Source: Cognataquiflexum rubidum | GTDB lineage: Bacteria; Bacteroidota; Bacteroidia; Cytophagales; Cyclobacteriaceae | Assembly (NCBI RefSeq): GCF_022538115.1 | Contig: NZ_JAKZAL010000008.1 | Location: 124,001-188,000, forward strand | Reading direction: 5' to 3' | Length of the DNA: 64,000 nucleotides | Shown here: one piece after another, positions 35,340-44,465 of the stretch | Layout of the letters: the number at the start of each line of letters is the position of its first letter | How positions within the stretch are numbered: position 1 is the stretch's first letter | The notes under the pieces: generated by a model | The model's input: only the letters and a program-made list of their open reading frames with translations | What the model was told of the DNA's origin: nothing | Database searches by the model: none | Translations under genes and position numbers: made by a program

Positions 35340-36299
35340 ATGCAAAGAAGAGAATTCATGTTTTCCACCGCCTTGGCTTCCGCAGCCCTTGTAAGCTCAC
35401 CATTTTCCTCTTTATTGGCCAGGCAGGAAGCGGAGAGAAAATTCAAAATTGCACTAAACCCCGGGACAATCGGCGTCAAAGCAAACTATGCACAGACATT
35501 GGATTATGCCATCCAATATAAGTATGAGGCCATCAGCCCTTTTACGCAGGAAGTGATGGAAAAATACTCCGATGGGCAGCTCAACGAGATTCTTGCCAAA
35601 ATGAAAGAAAATGGAATCGGTTATGATTCCGCCAATGTTCCTGTGGAATTTCGCCGCGACAAATCAAAGTTTAACGAGGATTTCAAAGGTTTGAGAAAAT
35701 TCTGCGAGACGATGGAAAAGCAAGGCGCCACGCGCATCAATACATGGATCATTTCTTCCCACAATGAATTGACTTACAATGAAAACATGAAGCAACATGC
35801 TTACCGATTGGGAGAATGTGCCAAAGTAATGAAAGACCATGGAATCCGCTTTGGACTTGAATACCTTGGAATGCGGACGATGATGACCCAAAACCGCTAT
35901 CCCTTTATCGGCAGCATGAAAGAGGGGAAGGAACTGATTGGAGAAATAGGTGAAAGCAATGTGGGATTTGTGGTGGATAGCTTCCATTGGTACTGTGCCA
36001 ATGATACCTTGGAAGACCTCCGTACCCTCAAACCTGAAGATGTCGTGGTGGTTGACCTCAACGATGCCCGATTGGGATTTACAAGGGAAACCCAATTGGA
36101 TGGAAAAAGAGAACTTCCGATGGCCACAGGGGTAATCAATACAAAGGATTTTTTGCAGGGAATCATCGATATAGGCTATGAGGGTCCGGTCAGGACAGAG
36201 CCGTTCAACCAGGAATTAAATGACATGGAAAATGATGTCGCTTTGAAATTAAACATGGAAGCCATAAAGAAAGCTTTGGCTACTGTTGGTTTGAAGTAA
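35340..36299 (+). CDS. Tat-exported sugar phosphate isomerase/epimerase-like TIM-barrel protein
   Basis: A 319-residue protein of the xylose isomerase-like TIM barrel family (PF01261). I start at ATG 35340, which gives a twin-arginine leader MQRREFMFSTALASAALV; the frame is open upstream to 35178 but lacks a plausible leader. Barrel motifs are RFGLEYLGMR, NVGFVVDSFHWYCANDT, VVVVDLNDARLGF and GPVRTEPFN, whose Glu/Asp/His residues fit the metal site. Tat export suggests a periplasmic role, perhaps on sugar-derived substrates. Divergent from the esterase with 194 bp between, which may be coregulated. Confidence 0.85.
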   Translation: MQRREFMFSTALASAALVSSPFSSLLARQEAERKFKIALNPGTIGVKANYAQTLDYAIQYKYEAISPFTQEVMEKYSDGQLNEILAKMKENGIGYDSANVPVEFRRDKSKFNEDFKGLRKFCETMEKQGATRINTWIISSHNELTYNENMKQHAYRLGECAKVMKDHGIRFGLEYLGMRTMMTQNRYPFIGSMKEGKELIGEIGESNVGFVVDSFHWYCANDTLEDLRTLKPEDVVVVDLNDARLGFTRETQLDGKRELPMATGVINTKDFLQGIIDIGYEGPVRTEPFNQELNDMENDVALKLNMEAIKKALATVGLK

Positions 36300-36445
36300 A
36301 AAAAAGAATACCTAAATGTCTTTCTATTCAAATTAAAACGGATGTCAAAAAGCAATCCATTTGACTTTTTATATTCCTTCGAATGGAACCGTTAATTGAA
36401 TTATGGGTTTATGATAGGAATCATTTACTTTCTTAACTCCTCTAA

Positions 36446-38536
36446 ATGTACTTTTCGGATACGCTAGAAAAAATAAAGAACCAACATCAAGATGAATCTC
36501 ATGATTTGCTTTTGGAGATTGTCAGCAAGATTCGTCCACCCAAAAGCAACCTTCTTCAGGCCAGAGAAAACCTGAGTGCCTTTATAATCAGGTTGAAAGA
36601 AAATCCTGATGCCATTATTCTGCTGAGGTCATACTTGAAAGGTTTATTTGACCAAATGAAAAGCGTGCAGATTTTTACCGAATCAGGGATTCTCACGAAT
36701 AGGGGCTTTTTTTCGGAAGCTTTTGATCGGATCAATTCTTTCTTTCTTCCCCAAGTGTATAATGAAAAGGATGTCATGGCCATTTTTGTGGCAGTTTTTC
36801 ACAAAAATTGGGACTACCTGTGGGTCAACCATATTCCTACGCAAGATTGGGCAGCACTTTTTGAGTTGCTTGGATGGGTAGAAATTGAAAACCTTCCACA
36901 AGATGATTCGGTGGTGGTGCAGACGCTCAACAGCATTTTGGTGCTTTCCCAAAGGATTGGCGCCTTGGGACTGGAACCAGAGATACTTTCGAAGCTCCCC
37001 GAATTGGAATATTTTGATTCACCGTTTATTGTTCAGAACAAATCCGTTTACGATTATATTGACCAATACCAAAAGGATCCGGACTTCGATAAAACCGATC
37101 AAAATTTAGATTACAAACACCTCATGGTGATGCTGAGCCAGTGTGAAGAATACATCCAACTGATCCGCAAAAACAAGCGGAAATTTGGTACAGACCTTCA
37201 TTTCTCCTATCAGTTACTCCGACTCAGCCAAAATATAGACAGGCTCAAGTCCCTGTTGAAACTGGTATCCAAGTCTGCTGACCAGGCGTATTTTGAGGGT
37301 GAATCTGATTTGTTCAAAATTTTGGTTAAGGCGGTAAATAGGAAAAACAGTATAAAGGACCACATTGAGGACAATGTTAACCTTCTTGCTTTTCAGATAA
37401 CAGAGCATGCGGGCAAAACAGGAGAGCATTACATCACGAATACTTCCAAAGAATGGTGGAAAATGTGGTTCTCTTCAATGGGTGGAGGGCTCATTGTCGG
37501 ATTTCTTACCATCATAAAAGTCATGATTTATTACCTGAGGCTACCACTTTTCGGTGAATCCTTCTTGTATAGCATGAATTACTCGTTGGGATTTATTGGG
37601 ATCCACCTGACGCATTCTGTCCTCGCTACCAAACAGCCTGCGATGACAGCGTCAAAATTAGCCGCTGCCTTGGATGAATCGGACAAACCCAAATCCGTAT
37701 CACTCAACAACCTTGCAGACCTGATAGTCAAAATATCCAGATCGCAGTTCATCGCTTTTGTGGGCAATGTGACCATTGCATTTCCTGTGGCATTTCTCAT
37801 CGCCTATGTCTATCATTATTTTACCGGAACCCATGTCGCAGATAGCGAAAAAGCATTTCATTTAATCCATGGCATCAATCCGATAAGCAGCCTTGCGTTG
37901 TTACATGCAGGGATTACCGGCGTTTTTCTGTTCCTTTCGGGGTTGATTTCAGGGTATTATGACAATAAAAACATTTACAATAGGATCCCGCAAAGGATCA
38001 AAAACAACCCGGGGCTGACAAGGATTTTGGGACCGAAAGTGTCACTGAAAATCGGGACTTACATTGAAAACAACCTCGGGAGCCTGGCGGGAAATTTCTT
38101 CTTAGGGATATTCCTTGGAACTATGGGTACGATTGGAATAATCCTTGGTTTACCACTTGATATCCAACATATTACATTTGCCTCTGGAAATTTTGGTTTA
38201 GCATTTGTTTCTGTTGGTGACCAACTCAGTACCGATCAGATTTTGATTACTGTTGCCGGTATCATTGGCATAGGACTGATGAATTTTCTGGTAAGTTTTT
38301 CGCTGGCGATTTTCGTAGTGATGAAATCAAGAAAAATTACATACAGCCACAGCAGCAAACTTTTCAAAATTTTATTTCTTCGGTTTATCAAAAGACCCCA
38401 TCACTTTTTCTTCCCTTCAAAACCAGTAGATATAAAGGCGGATGGGGTAGAAGAGAAGACAGCAGAGAAGGAAAATCCTCTTTCTACCAACAACAAGGTT
38501 CCTGAAGAAAACAAGGTCCGACCTGTGAAAAAGTAA
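36446..38536 (+). CDS. Gcr-type 'site-specific recombinase' membrane protein (SpecificRecomb family)
   Basis: A 696-residue protein whose N-terminal half (about 1-330) is soluble and helical and whose C-terminal half holds about six hydrophobic segments (WWKMWFSSMGGGLIVGFLTIIKVMIYYL onward, and later FLGIFLGTMGTIGIILGLP). This matches the family typified by Neisseria Gcr, named 'recombinase' from a pilin-variation phenotype; no tyrosine or serine recombinase catalytic motif is visible. The name should not be taken as proof of DNA recombination. The C-terminus is polar and lysine-rich. It is a single gene, 146 bp after the isomerase. Confidence 0.82.
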   Translation: MYFSDTLEKIKNQHQDESHDLLLEIVSKIRPPKSNLLQARENLSAFIIRLKENPDAIILLRSYLKGLFDQMKSVQIFTESGILTNRGFFSEAFDRINSFFLPQVYNEKDVMAIFVAVFHKNWDYLWVNHIPTQDWAALFELLGWVEIENLPQDDSVVVQTLNSILVLSQRIGALGLEPEILSKLPELEYFDSPFIVQNKSVYDYIDQYQKDPDFDKTDQNLDYKHLMVMLSQCEEYIQLIRKNKRKFGTDLHFSYQLLRLSQNIDRLKSLLKLVSKSADQAYFEGESDLFKILVKAVNRKNSIKDHIEDNVNLLAFQITEHAGKTGEHYITNTSKEWWKMWFSSMGGGLIVGFLTIIKVMIYYLRLPLFGESFLYSMNYSLGFIGIHLTHSVLATKQPAMTASKLAAALDESDKPKSVSLNNLADLIVKISRSQFIAFVGNVTIAFPVAFLIAYVYHYFTGTHVADSEKAFHLIHGINPISSLALLHAGITGVFLFLSGLISGYYDNKNIYNRIPQRIKNNPGLTRILGPKVSLKIGTYIENNLGSLAGNFFLGIFLGTMGTIGIILGLPLDIQHITFASGNFGLAFVSVGDQLSTDQILITVAGIIGIGLMNFLVSFSLAIFVVMKSRKITYSHSSKLFKILFLRFIKRPHHFFFPSKPVDIKADGVEEKTAEKENPLSTNNKVPEENKVRPVKK

Positions 38537-38576
38537 TTCGCAAAAGTCAACACACCACTACTGAAACTGAAAAAAA

Positions 38577-38614
38577 TTAACCAATTAACCATTAACCAAA
38601 TAACCAATTAACCC
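38577..38614. repeat. AACCA-type short-repeat tract
   Basis: A tract of ATTAACCA/AATAACCA near-repeats directly between two convergent genes, similar to the tract before pncA at 19797-19851. No stem or ORF. Confidence 0.5.
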
Positions 38615-38619
38615 CAACC

Positions 38620-39276
38620 TCAATGATAATGGTTATCCCACATCCTGAACCCGCCATCAAATGCGAGGTGGTTATTTCCCAACCGGCAACCTGCAGGCAT
38701 GGCACTCAATAATTTTGAATTACCCCCGCCAATCACGATGTCATCCGGTAAAAACGCTGCCTGGTATCTTACTATCACAGCCTGAACGTGTTTTTCCCAC
38801 TTTTCCTGACCCATTCTTTCCAATCCCCTCAAGCCTACATAATCTTCAAATGTACCCTTCCGGTATGAAAGGTGAGCCATTTCCATAGGTACAACACTTC
38901 CCTCAGCGACTATCGCAGAACCCATTCCTGTCCCTAATCCCAAAAACAACAAAACACCACCCTCATATGATCCCAAAGCCTGCATGGCAGCATCATTCAA
39001 TATTTTAACCGGTTTGCCAAAAGCTTTTTCGAAATCAAAAGTTGTCCATCCCTGGCCAAGATTTTTAGGTTCGGTTTTGATTTTCCCTTTTTTGATCACG
39101 CCAGGGTAGCCAATAGATATGGCTTCATATTCCCAATCCTTGGTTGTTTCCAATACCTGGGTAACCATGACCTGAGGAGTTAAATCAGAGCTGGATGGTA
39201 TTTTCCTTCTTTCCTGATCGTTATTTACTTTGACCTTGACGTTTGTTCCTCCGATATCGATGACAAGTATTTTCAA
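38620..39276 (-). CDS. ROK-type sugar kinase, polyphosphate glucokinase-like
   Basis: A 218-residue ASKHA-fold kinase. Phosphate-1 motif MKILVIDIGGTNVK, catalytic Asp in LNDAAMQALG, phosphate-2 motif FLGLGTGMGSAIV, then EMAHLSY, and the C-terminal GGGNS adenosine region. At 218 residues it is shorter than common ROK kinases (about 300 aa) and near polyphosphate/ATP-glucomannokinase-like members. Substrate probably glucose or a related hexose; phosphate donor not predictable here. Convergent with the Gcr-type gene. Confidence 0.85.
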   Translation of the reverse strand: MKILVIDIGGTNVKVKVNNDQERRKIPSSSDLTPQVMVTQVLETTKDWEYEAISIGYPGVIKKGKIKTEPKNLGQGWTTFDFEKAFGKPVKILNDAAMQALGSYEGGVLLFLGLGTGMGSAIVAEGSVVPMEMAHLSYRKGTFEDYVGLRGLERMGQEKWEKHVQAVIVRYQAAFLPDDIVIGGGNSKLLSAMPAGCRLGNNHLAFDGGFRMWDNHYH

Positions 39277-39656
39277 ATTTTTTGCAGTTTAAGTGTACGC
39301 AAGTTAAAAAATAGACTTGCCCTTTCAAATGAAGAATTGATTTAAGAATTGGGAAAAAACCATTTGACCATGCTAAATCCTTAACAAGGAGCGACAAAAA
39401 ATTTTTGAGACGGCAAGTTTGTCCTCTTTAAAATGAATAAAAAAGTATTTCTAGAGCGATACCAATATGTAATTCCCAGCAAGACCTTGTGCCAAACAGG
39501 GATTTTTTTGAAGGGATTGAACGCTTTTTCCTCAACCACTTCCTGTTAATTATTTATCTTGAAATTTATAAAACATGATAAACATCATGGAATTATTTGA
39601 TTATCAACGCTAATTTTTATTTGGTATATCATCATCTTTGGTAAAGGACATTCAAA
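39277..39656. other. Intergenic region upstream of the mla operon
   Basis: A 380-bp A/T-rich gap without an ORF I can support. It holds an FNR/CRP-like dyad (39574-39589) close to the mlaE start and a G-rich/T-rich middle with no clear terminator. Confidence 0.5.
39574..39589. promoter_or_regulatory. FNR/CRP-like dyad upstream of the mla operon
   Basis: CATGAT-AAAC-ATCATG is a perfect 6-bp inverted repeat with 4-bp spacer, containing the TGAT-N4-ATCA core seen in FNR/CRP-family sites. It lies 67 bp upstream of the mlaE ATG. No regulator is evident. Confidence 0.3.
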
Positions 39657-40436
39657 ATGAAGCTAAAAATCCCAAATATAGATAAGAATCAGTTTTTGAA
39701 TGAAATCGGGGATATAGCCCGTTTTACAGCCCGGTTTTTTAGGGAAGTCTCCAAGCCAAAGCAGGAATACCGGGAATTCATCAACCAATGCTATTGGGTT
39801 GGTTACAAGACGCTGACTCTTGTGGGTGTCACTGCTTTTATCATGGGGCTGGTTTTGACTATCCAATCAAGACCTACTCTTGTGGAATTTGGAGCCGAAT
39901 CCTACCTGCCTTCTATGGTGTCCGTATCCCTGATCAGGGAAATTGCACCGGTGATTACGGCGCTGATCTGTGCCGGAAAAATAGGTTCGGGAATGGGCGC
40001 TGAACTTGGGTCAATGCGTGTGACCGAACAAATCGACGCCATGGAGGTTTCCGGAACAAATCCCTTCAAATACCTGGTGGTGACCAGAGTGATGGCAGCG
40101 ACACTGATGGTGCCGGTGCTCTCAAGTTTGGCCAATGCCATTTCACTTTATGGAGGGTATTTGGGAGTAAATATCAGGGGTCAGGTCAGCTGGCATTTGT
40201 ATTGGTTTCAGGTTTTTGGAGTGCTTGACTTCAGTGACATGCTGCCATCATTGGTCAAAACTTTCTTCTTTGGTTTTGCCATCGGTATCATCGGTACCTA
40301 CAAAGGCTACAATTCCACCAAAGGAACAGAGGGAGTGGGCAGGTCCGCCACCACGGCGGTGATAGTGGCCTCTCTGCTGGTATTTATCATTGATTTGATT
40401 GCTGTTCAGATTACGGATATCCTAGGCTTGACATAA
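39657..40436 (+). CDS. mlaE: MlaE-family ABC transporter permease
   Basis: Inner-membrane permease of the Mla/MCE phospholipid transport system. The 259-residue protein has the PF02405 pattern: TLVGVTAFIMGLVLTIQS, IREIAPVITALICAGKIGSGMGAELGSMRVTEQIDAMEVSGTNPFKYLVV, and a C-terminal GRSATTAVIVASLLVFIIDLI. The EQIDAMEVSG stretch is the EAA-like cytoplasmic coupling region. It is the first gene of a three-gene operon; mlaF begins on the base right after its stop codon. Confidence 0.95.
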   Translation: MKLKIPNIDKNQFLNEIGDIARFTARFFREVSKPKQEYREFINQCYWVGYKTLTLVGVTAFIMGLVLTIQSRPTLVEFGAESYLPSMVSVSLIREIAPVITALICAGKIGSGMGAELGSMRVTEQIDAMEVSGTNPFKYLVVTRVMAATLMVPVLSSLANAISLYGGYLGVNIRGQVSWHLYWFQVFGVLDFSDMLPSLVKTFFFGFAIGIIGTYKGYNSTKGTEGVGRSATTAVIVASLLVFIIDLIAVQITDILGLT

Positions 40437-41180
40437 ATGGAAAAGGATTTGAAACCGGTCATTATGGTGAAAAATATCAATAAATCATTTGGTGAAAACC
40501 ATGTTTTGCGGGACTTTTCGATGGAAGTACTCCCCGGAGAAAACCTTGTAATCCTCGGAAAATCAGGTTCAGGAAAGTCAGTTTTAATCAAATGCATTAT
40601 CAACTTGATCCAGCCTGATTCAGGTCAGATCATAGTCCTTGACCATGGCATCAATGAACTAGATCAGGATGAACTTGACCGGTTGCGTGCCAAAGTCGGG
40701 TTTCTGTTCCAAAGCAATGCACTATATGACTCCATGACGGTCAGGGAAAATCTTGAATTTCCATTGCGAATCCATTGGACCAAAGAAGAAAGAGCAAAAA
40801 ATGCTGAAAATGCTGTCAAAGAAGCCTTAGAAGATGTAGGTCTTGCACATACTGTAAATATGATGCCCTCCGAACTTTCTGGTGGTATGAGAAAAAGAAT
40901 TGCGTTAGCACGGGCGCTGATTTTAAACCCCAGCGTCATCCTTTATGACGAGCCTACAACAGGCTTGGATCCGATCACAGCAAGAGAAATCAGTGAACTG
41001 ATGGTGGAAGTTCAAAAGAAATACAACGCCACCTCGGTGATCATTTCCCATGATATGAACTGCATCCGCATCACCTCCAACAGGGTCATCATGCTGATCG
41101 ACGGCAGGTGCTATGCGGATGATACCTATGACAATCTTCGTTTATCCAAAGATCCCAAAATCAGGGAGTTTTTTGACTGA
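40437..41180 (+). CDS. mlaF: MlaF-family ABC transporter ATP-binding protein
   Basis: ATPase partner of MlaE. In 247 residues: Walker A GKSGSGKSVLIK, Q-loop FLFQSNALYDSMTVRENLEFPL, signature LSGGMRKRIALARAL, Walker B VILYDEPTTGLDP and H-loop ISHDMNCI. The MRKR in the signature segment is typical of MlaF. It directly abuts mlaE (no gap) and lies 2 nt before mlaD. The complex drives phospholipid movement across the periplasm to keep outer-membrane asymmetry. Confidence 0.95.
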   Translation: MEKDLKPVIMVKNINKSFGENHVLRDFSMEVLPGENLVILGKSGSGKSVLIKCIINLIQPDSGQIIVLDHGINELDQDELDRLRAKVGFLFQSNALYDSMTVRENLEFPLRIHWTKEERAKNAENAVKEALEDVGLAHTVNMMPSELSGGMRKRIALARALILNPSVILYDEPTTGLDPITAREISELMVEVQKKYNATSVIISHDMNCIRITSNRVIMLIDGRCYADDTYDNLRLSKDPKIREFFD

Positions 41181-41182
41181 CT

Positions 41183-42175
41183 ATGAAAGAGAAGAAAAAA
41201 ATAGAAAACTCAAAATTAGGAATCATGGTCTTGGCAGGACTGATTTTTCTTGTCTTCACCTTGTACATGATCGGGAAAAACCAAAATATCTTCGGTTCAT
41301 CGATCACCATCATCTCTATTGTCGAAAATGTCAACGGCCTTGTTCCCGGCAATAATGTCCGTTTTCAGGGCATCAATGTAGGCACAGTCAAATCTGTGGA
41401 AATGGCAAATGATTCCTCGATTCACCTCACGCTGTATATCCAAAAGAAAATGCAGCCATTTATTAAAAAGAATGCCATCACAACCATCAATACAGATGGC
41501 CTTATGGGAAACAAAATTATCCATATTCTACCTCAGGTGGGCACTGCAGATCCTGTGGAGGAAGGTGATATTCTCTATTCCAAACCGCCCCTTGATACGG
41601 GAGAGATGTTGGAGAAATTAGGCGTTACGGGTGATTACCTGGAAACAACCCTTAAAAACCTCTCCGAGGTGTCCGAAAAATTTAATAAGAGTGAAAGTCT
41701 TTGGGCATTGCTTTCTGACGAAGAAATGCCTAATGATATCAAAAATGCAATCAGAGAGTTTAGAAAAGCAGGGTCCAATGCTGCAGAACTCGCCAGGACA
41801 GGAAAAGAATTAATGGAGAGTTTGGAGCAGGGAAACGGGATCGTTAAACAGGCTTTTACCGATTCCATCATGGCCGAAAACCTGAGTGAATCCATTGAAA
41901 ACATCCACAAAACCAGTGCTGAAGCAGCCAAGATGATGGAGGAAATCAAAAAAATGGTAAGTGAAATCGAAGCAGGTGAAGGTACTGCCGGTTTGATCCT
42001 CAGTGATAGCCTGATGCGGGAAACCCTCATGAACAGCATGGTGAATATCGAGAAGAGTACCTATAATTTTAATCAAAATATGGAGGCCCTGAAAGGAAGT
42101 TTCCTTTTCCGTAAGTATTATAAGAAACAGGAGAAGGAACTGAGGAAAGAGGAGAAAAAGTCTCAAAATAATTGA
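41183..42175 (+). CDS. mlaD: MlaD-family MCE protein
   Basis: Substrate-binding MCE protein of the Mla system: 330 residues with one N-terminal membrane anchor (about 13-31), then an MCE domain (VENVNGLVPGNNVRFQGINVGTVKSVEMAND, about 45-125) and a long C-terminal helical region (about 140-300) that is longer than in E. coli MlaD. The C-terminal tail is charged (KKQEKELRKEEKKSQNN). Extended helical tails can form a channel, as proposed for YebT/PqiB-type MCE proteins. Third gene of the mlaEFD operon; no MlaB or MlaC is adjacent. Confidence 0.93.
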   Translation: MKEKKKIENSKLGIMVLAGLIFLVFTLYMIGKNQNIFGSSITIISIVENVNGLVPGNNVRFQGINVGTVKSVEMANDSSIHLTLYIQKKMQPFIKKNAITTINTDGLMGNKIIHILPQVGTADPVEEGDILYSKPPLDTGEMLEKLGVTGDYLETTLKNLSEVSEKFNKSESLWALLSDEEMPNDIKNAIREFRKAGSNAAELARTGKELMESLEQGNGIVKQAFTDSIMAENLSESIENIHKTSAEAAKMMEEIKKMVSEIEAGEGTAGLILSDSLMRETLMNSMVNIEKSTYNFNQNMEALKGSFLFRKYYKKQEKELRKEEKKSQNN

Positions 42176-42247
42176 TCATGGTAATTTTGGTTTTATGAAG
42201 TTTCCCATTTTGATTTAAAAAGCCCTTAATACTTGGAGTAGAAAAAT

Positions 42248-42814
42248 ATGGAAGAGCCAAAAAGAGTTGAGTCAGTACTTGTCATGGTAATGGGACTTCC
42301 GGGATCAGGGAAAAGTTTTTTTGCAAAGAGATTAGCCAAAGAAATTGATGCTGTTTATATCGGAAGCGATGAGCTTCGCAAGGAATTGGGTTTGATGGGA
42401 ATGTATAGGCTTGAAAACAAACTGACTGTTTATGAGGAAATGTTCCGCAGGGCAAAAGGGATCCATAAAACCGGCCAAAATGTTGTTTTGGACGGAACTT
42501 TTTTTCTCCAGCAAGTCAGAGATTTGGTGATTTTTTTAGCAAAGTCATTATCATGGAAATTAGCCATCATCCATATCCAAGCGGAGGAAGAGCTGATTAC
42601 CAAAAGGCTTTCCAAACCAAGAGAGGACAGCGAGGCTGACATGGAAGTATATCAGAGGATCAAATCTGAGTTTGAACCGATCATCGAAAACCACCTTTTG
42701 ATTCAATCCACTGATGGTTTTATCGAAGAAAGTGTGGAGAAAGCCATTAATTTCATCTATCCAAGCCATGAAAAGAGACGAAGTCCGGCAGTTGATGGCC
42801 AAAGGCAAGTTTGA
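42248..42814 (+). CDS. P-loop kinase-like AAA protein
   Basis: A 188-residue cytoplasmic protein with Walker A GLPGSGKSFFAKRLA at 16-30 and a D-containing stretch after QNVVLDGTFFLQQ, as in zeta-toxin/gluconate-kinase-like and 'AAA_33' ATP-binding proteins. Such domains often occur fused to aminoglycoside-phosphotransferase-like domains. Here the partner is the next gene, which begins 47 nt before this one ends, in another frame. No lid or target residues identify a substrate. Confidence 0.75.
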   Translation: MEEPKRVESVLVMVMGLPGSGKSFFAKRLAKEIDAVYIGSDELRKELGLMGMYRLENKLTVYEEMFRRAKGIHKTGQNVVLDGTFFLQQVRDLVIFLAKSLSWKLAIIHIQAEEELITKRLSKPREDSEADMEVYQRIKSEFEPIIENHLLIQSTDGFIEESVEKAINFIYPSHEKRRSPAVDGQRQV

Positions 42815-43787
42815 AGGAAAGTCAATCCAAGGGGTTTTGGAAGAGACCAATATCTCATGGGTAATCCTCGCAGGAAGACATGCCTTTAAAATCAAAAAAA
42901 ACATCAAACTCTCATTTTTGGATTATTCCACCTTAGCCCTGAGAAAAAAGTACTGTGAGAAGGAATTGGAACTCAACAGGCGTTTTTCACCGATTTATCT
43001 TTCAGTTCAGCCCATTCTTTTCCTGAATGACAATTGGTCCATCGGCGAAGGGCAAGGAGAAATAAAGGATTATGTGGTTTGTATGAAGCGAATGCGGAGT
43101 GGCAAAAGAATGGATGTGCTTCTCAAGCAGAACAAAGTCCATCCTAGCAGTATTTCTCTTCTAGCCCGGCAGATAGCGAAATTTCACAAAACAGCCGAAA
43201 TCATCGCTAAAGATTATCAGCATGCCCAAGCTAGAAGAATATTCAATGACTTGACCACTGTTCAAAAAGTAGTTTTAAAAGAATTTGGCCCGGACTATTT
43301 GGATGTTATTCCCACGCTGACGGGATGGAGTGACTGTTTTTTGGAGAAACATGGCAAAAGGGTATTGCAACGGAGTAGGGAAGGATTCATCAGGGATGTG
43401 CATGGGGACCTTCACAGCGGTAATATTTTCATCTATAAAAAGCCAGTCCTTTTTGACTGTATTGAATTTGAGGATGGCTTCAGGCAGATCGATGTCCTCT
43501 ACGAAATCGCCTTTCTCTGTATGGATCTGGAGTTTTATGGCAGGAAAGACCTTTCTGATTTGTTTTTGGAAACCTACAACAATGCATTGACTTGCTTCCC
43601 CAAAGAAGAAGACAAATCGATTTTTTTATATTATAAATGCCTCAGGGCAAACGTCCGGGCCAAAGTGTTCCTTCTGAACAGCTTGTCCGAGCAAGATCAG
43701 GAGAAAAGAACCCAAGAATTGGCAAAAGGAAAAAAGTACCTTGACCTCGCCATGGAGTATCACAAAAATCTTCTTGAAAACAATTAG
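42768..43787 (+). CDS. Aminoglycoside-phosphotransferase-like kinase
   Basis: A 339-residue protein (start ATG 42768, opening MKRDEVRQLMAKGKFEG; the frame extends to 42714, but that stretch lies inside the previous gene). It shows the APH/choline-kinase core: lysine near AFKIKKNIKLSFLDYS, the Brenner motif DVHGDLHSGNIFI (catalytic Asp) and DCIEFEDGFRQIDVLYEIAF, which is the Mg-binding Asp region. It lacks the N-terminal determinants of true aminoglycoside enzymes. Together with the overlapping P-loop gene it is probably a two-part metabolite kinase. Substrate unknown; resistance should not be assumed. Confidence 0.8.
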   Translation: MKRDEVRQLMAKGKFEGKSIQGVLEETNISWVILAGRHAFKIKKNIKLSFLDYSTLALRKKYCEKELELNRRFSPIYLSVQPILFLNDNWSIGEGQGEIKDYVVCMKRMRSGKRMDVLLKQNKVHPSSISLLARQIAKFHKTAEIIAKDYQHAQARRIFNDLTTVQKVVLKEFGPDYLDVIPTLTGWSDCFLEKHGKRVLQRSREGFIRDVHGDLHSGNIFIYKKPVLFDCIEFEDGFRQIDVLYEIAFLCMDLEFYGRKDLSDLFLETYNNALTCFPKEEDKSIFLYYKCLRANVRAKVFLLNSLSEQDQEKRTQELAKGKKYLDLAMEYHKNLLENN

Positions 43788-43824
43788 GAAAATTGGAATT
43801 CTAAGGAAAATCCGGAATAGATGA

Positions 43825-44345
43825 AATTTTGGCTAAAGCCAATTTTCATATTGCATTCATTTTGGCCTCCAGCTAAAGCAGGAGGCAATTCAAATGGGAA
43901 TCCAATTTGGGATAACCATTTGAATAGGAATGTGGCTTTAGCCCTTTCATTAAATTTTGATAGATAATATTGATAGAGGCTTTAGCCAAAATATTTGAAT
44001 TCAAACCAAAATCATAGATTGATAAATATTAGCTAAAGCCCATAACATATTACATTCATTTTGCCTCCAGCTAAAGCAGGAGGCAATTCAAATGTGAATC
44101 CAATTTGGGATAACAATTTGAATAGGAATGTGGCTTTAGCCCATTCATTAATTTAGGATAAATAATATTGATAGAGGCTTTAGCCAAAATATTTGAATTC
44201 AAACCAAAATCATGATTGGAAGAAATTTTGGCTAAAGCCAATTTTCATATTGCATTCATTTTGGCCTCCAGCTAAAGCAGGAGGCAATTCAAATGGGAAT
44301 CCAATTTGGGATAACAATTTGAATAGGAATGTGGCTTTAGCCCAT
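43825..44345. repeat. Tandem array of ~200-bp REP/BIME-like elements (about 2.6 units)
   Basis: GGCTAAAGCC-type blocks recur at 43831, 44031 and 44230, a period of 199-200 bp. Each unit contains a GCCTCC-N10-GGAGGC hairpin, an inverted pair ATTCAAATGG / CCATTTGAAT (exact in unit 1), and a closing GGCTTTAGCC. Units 1 and 3 are nearly identical and unit 2 is more diverged. The whole 678-bp gap 43788-44465 otherwise holds no supported gene. The type resembles REP elements; no RAYT transposase is in the window. Confidence 0.85.
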
Positions 44346-44465
44346 TCCACATTCCACATTCGTTCAAATGCCATCCATCAACATTCTATTCCAATTATTG
44401 GTTATTTGGCCGAATAAATTTAAGTTTAATTGGATTTGATCCGCCAACCCAATCTGACCAGTTCG

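Noticed and set aside
36446-38536. Mobile-element recombinase (from the 'site-specific recombinase' family name)
   Set aside because: The protein is a membrane protein of the Gcr type with no tyrosine or serine recombinase catalytic motif, and no terminal repeats or mobile cargo are present.
42768-43787. Aminoglycoside resistance gene
   Set aside because: Only the generic APH/choline-kinase core is seen; it is coupled to a P-loop kinase and lies in a housekeeping context, so resistance is not supported.
43825-44345. CRISPR-like array
   Set aside because: Units are about 200 bp, contain nested palindromes, and lack short unique spacers between identical short repeats. No cas genes are in the window.
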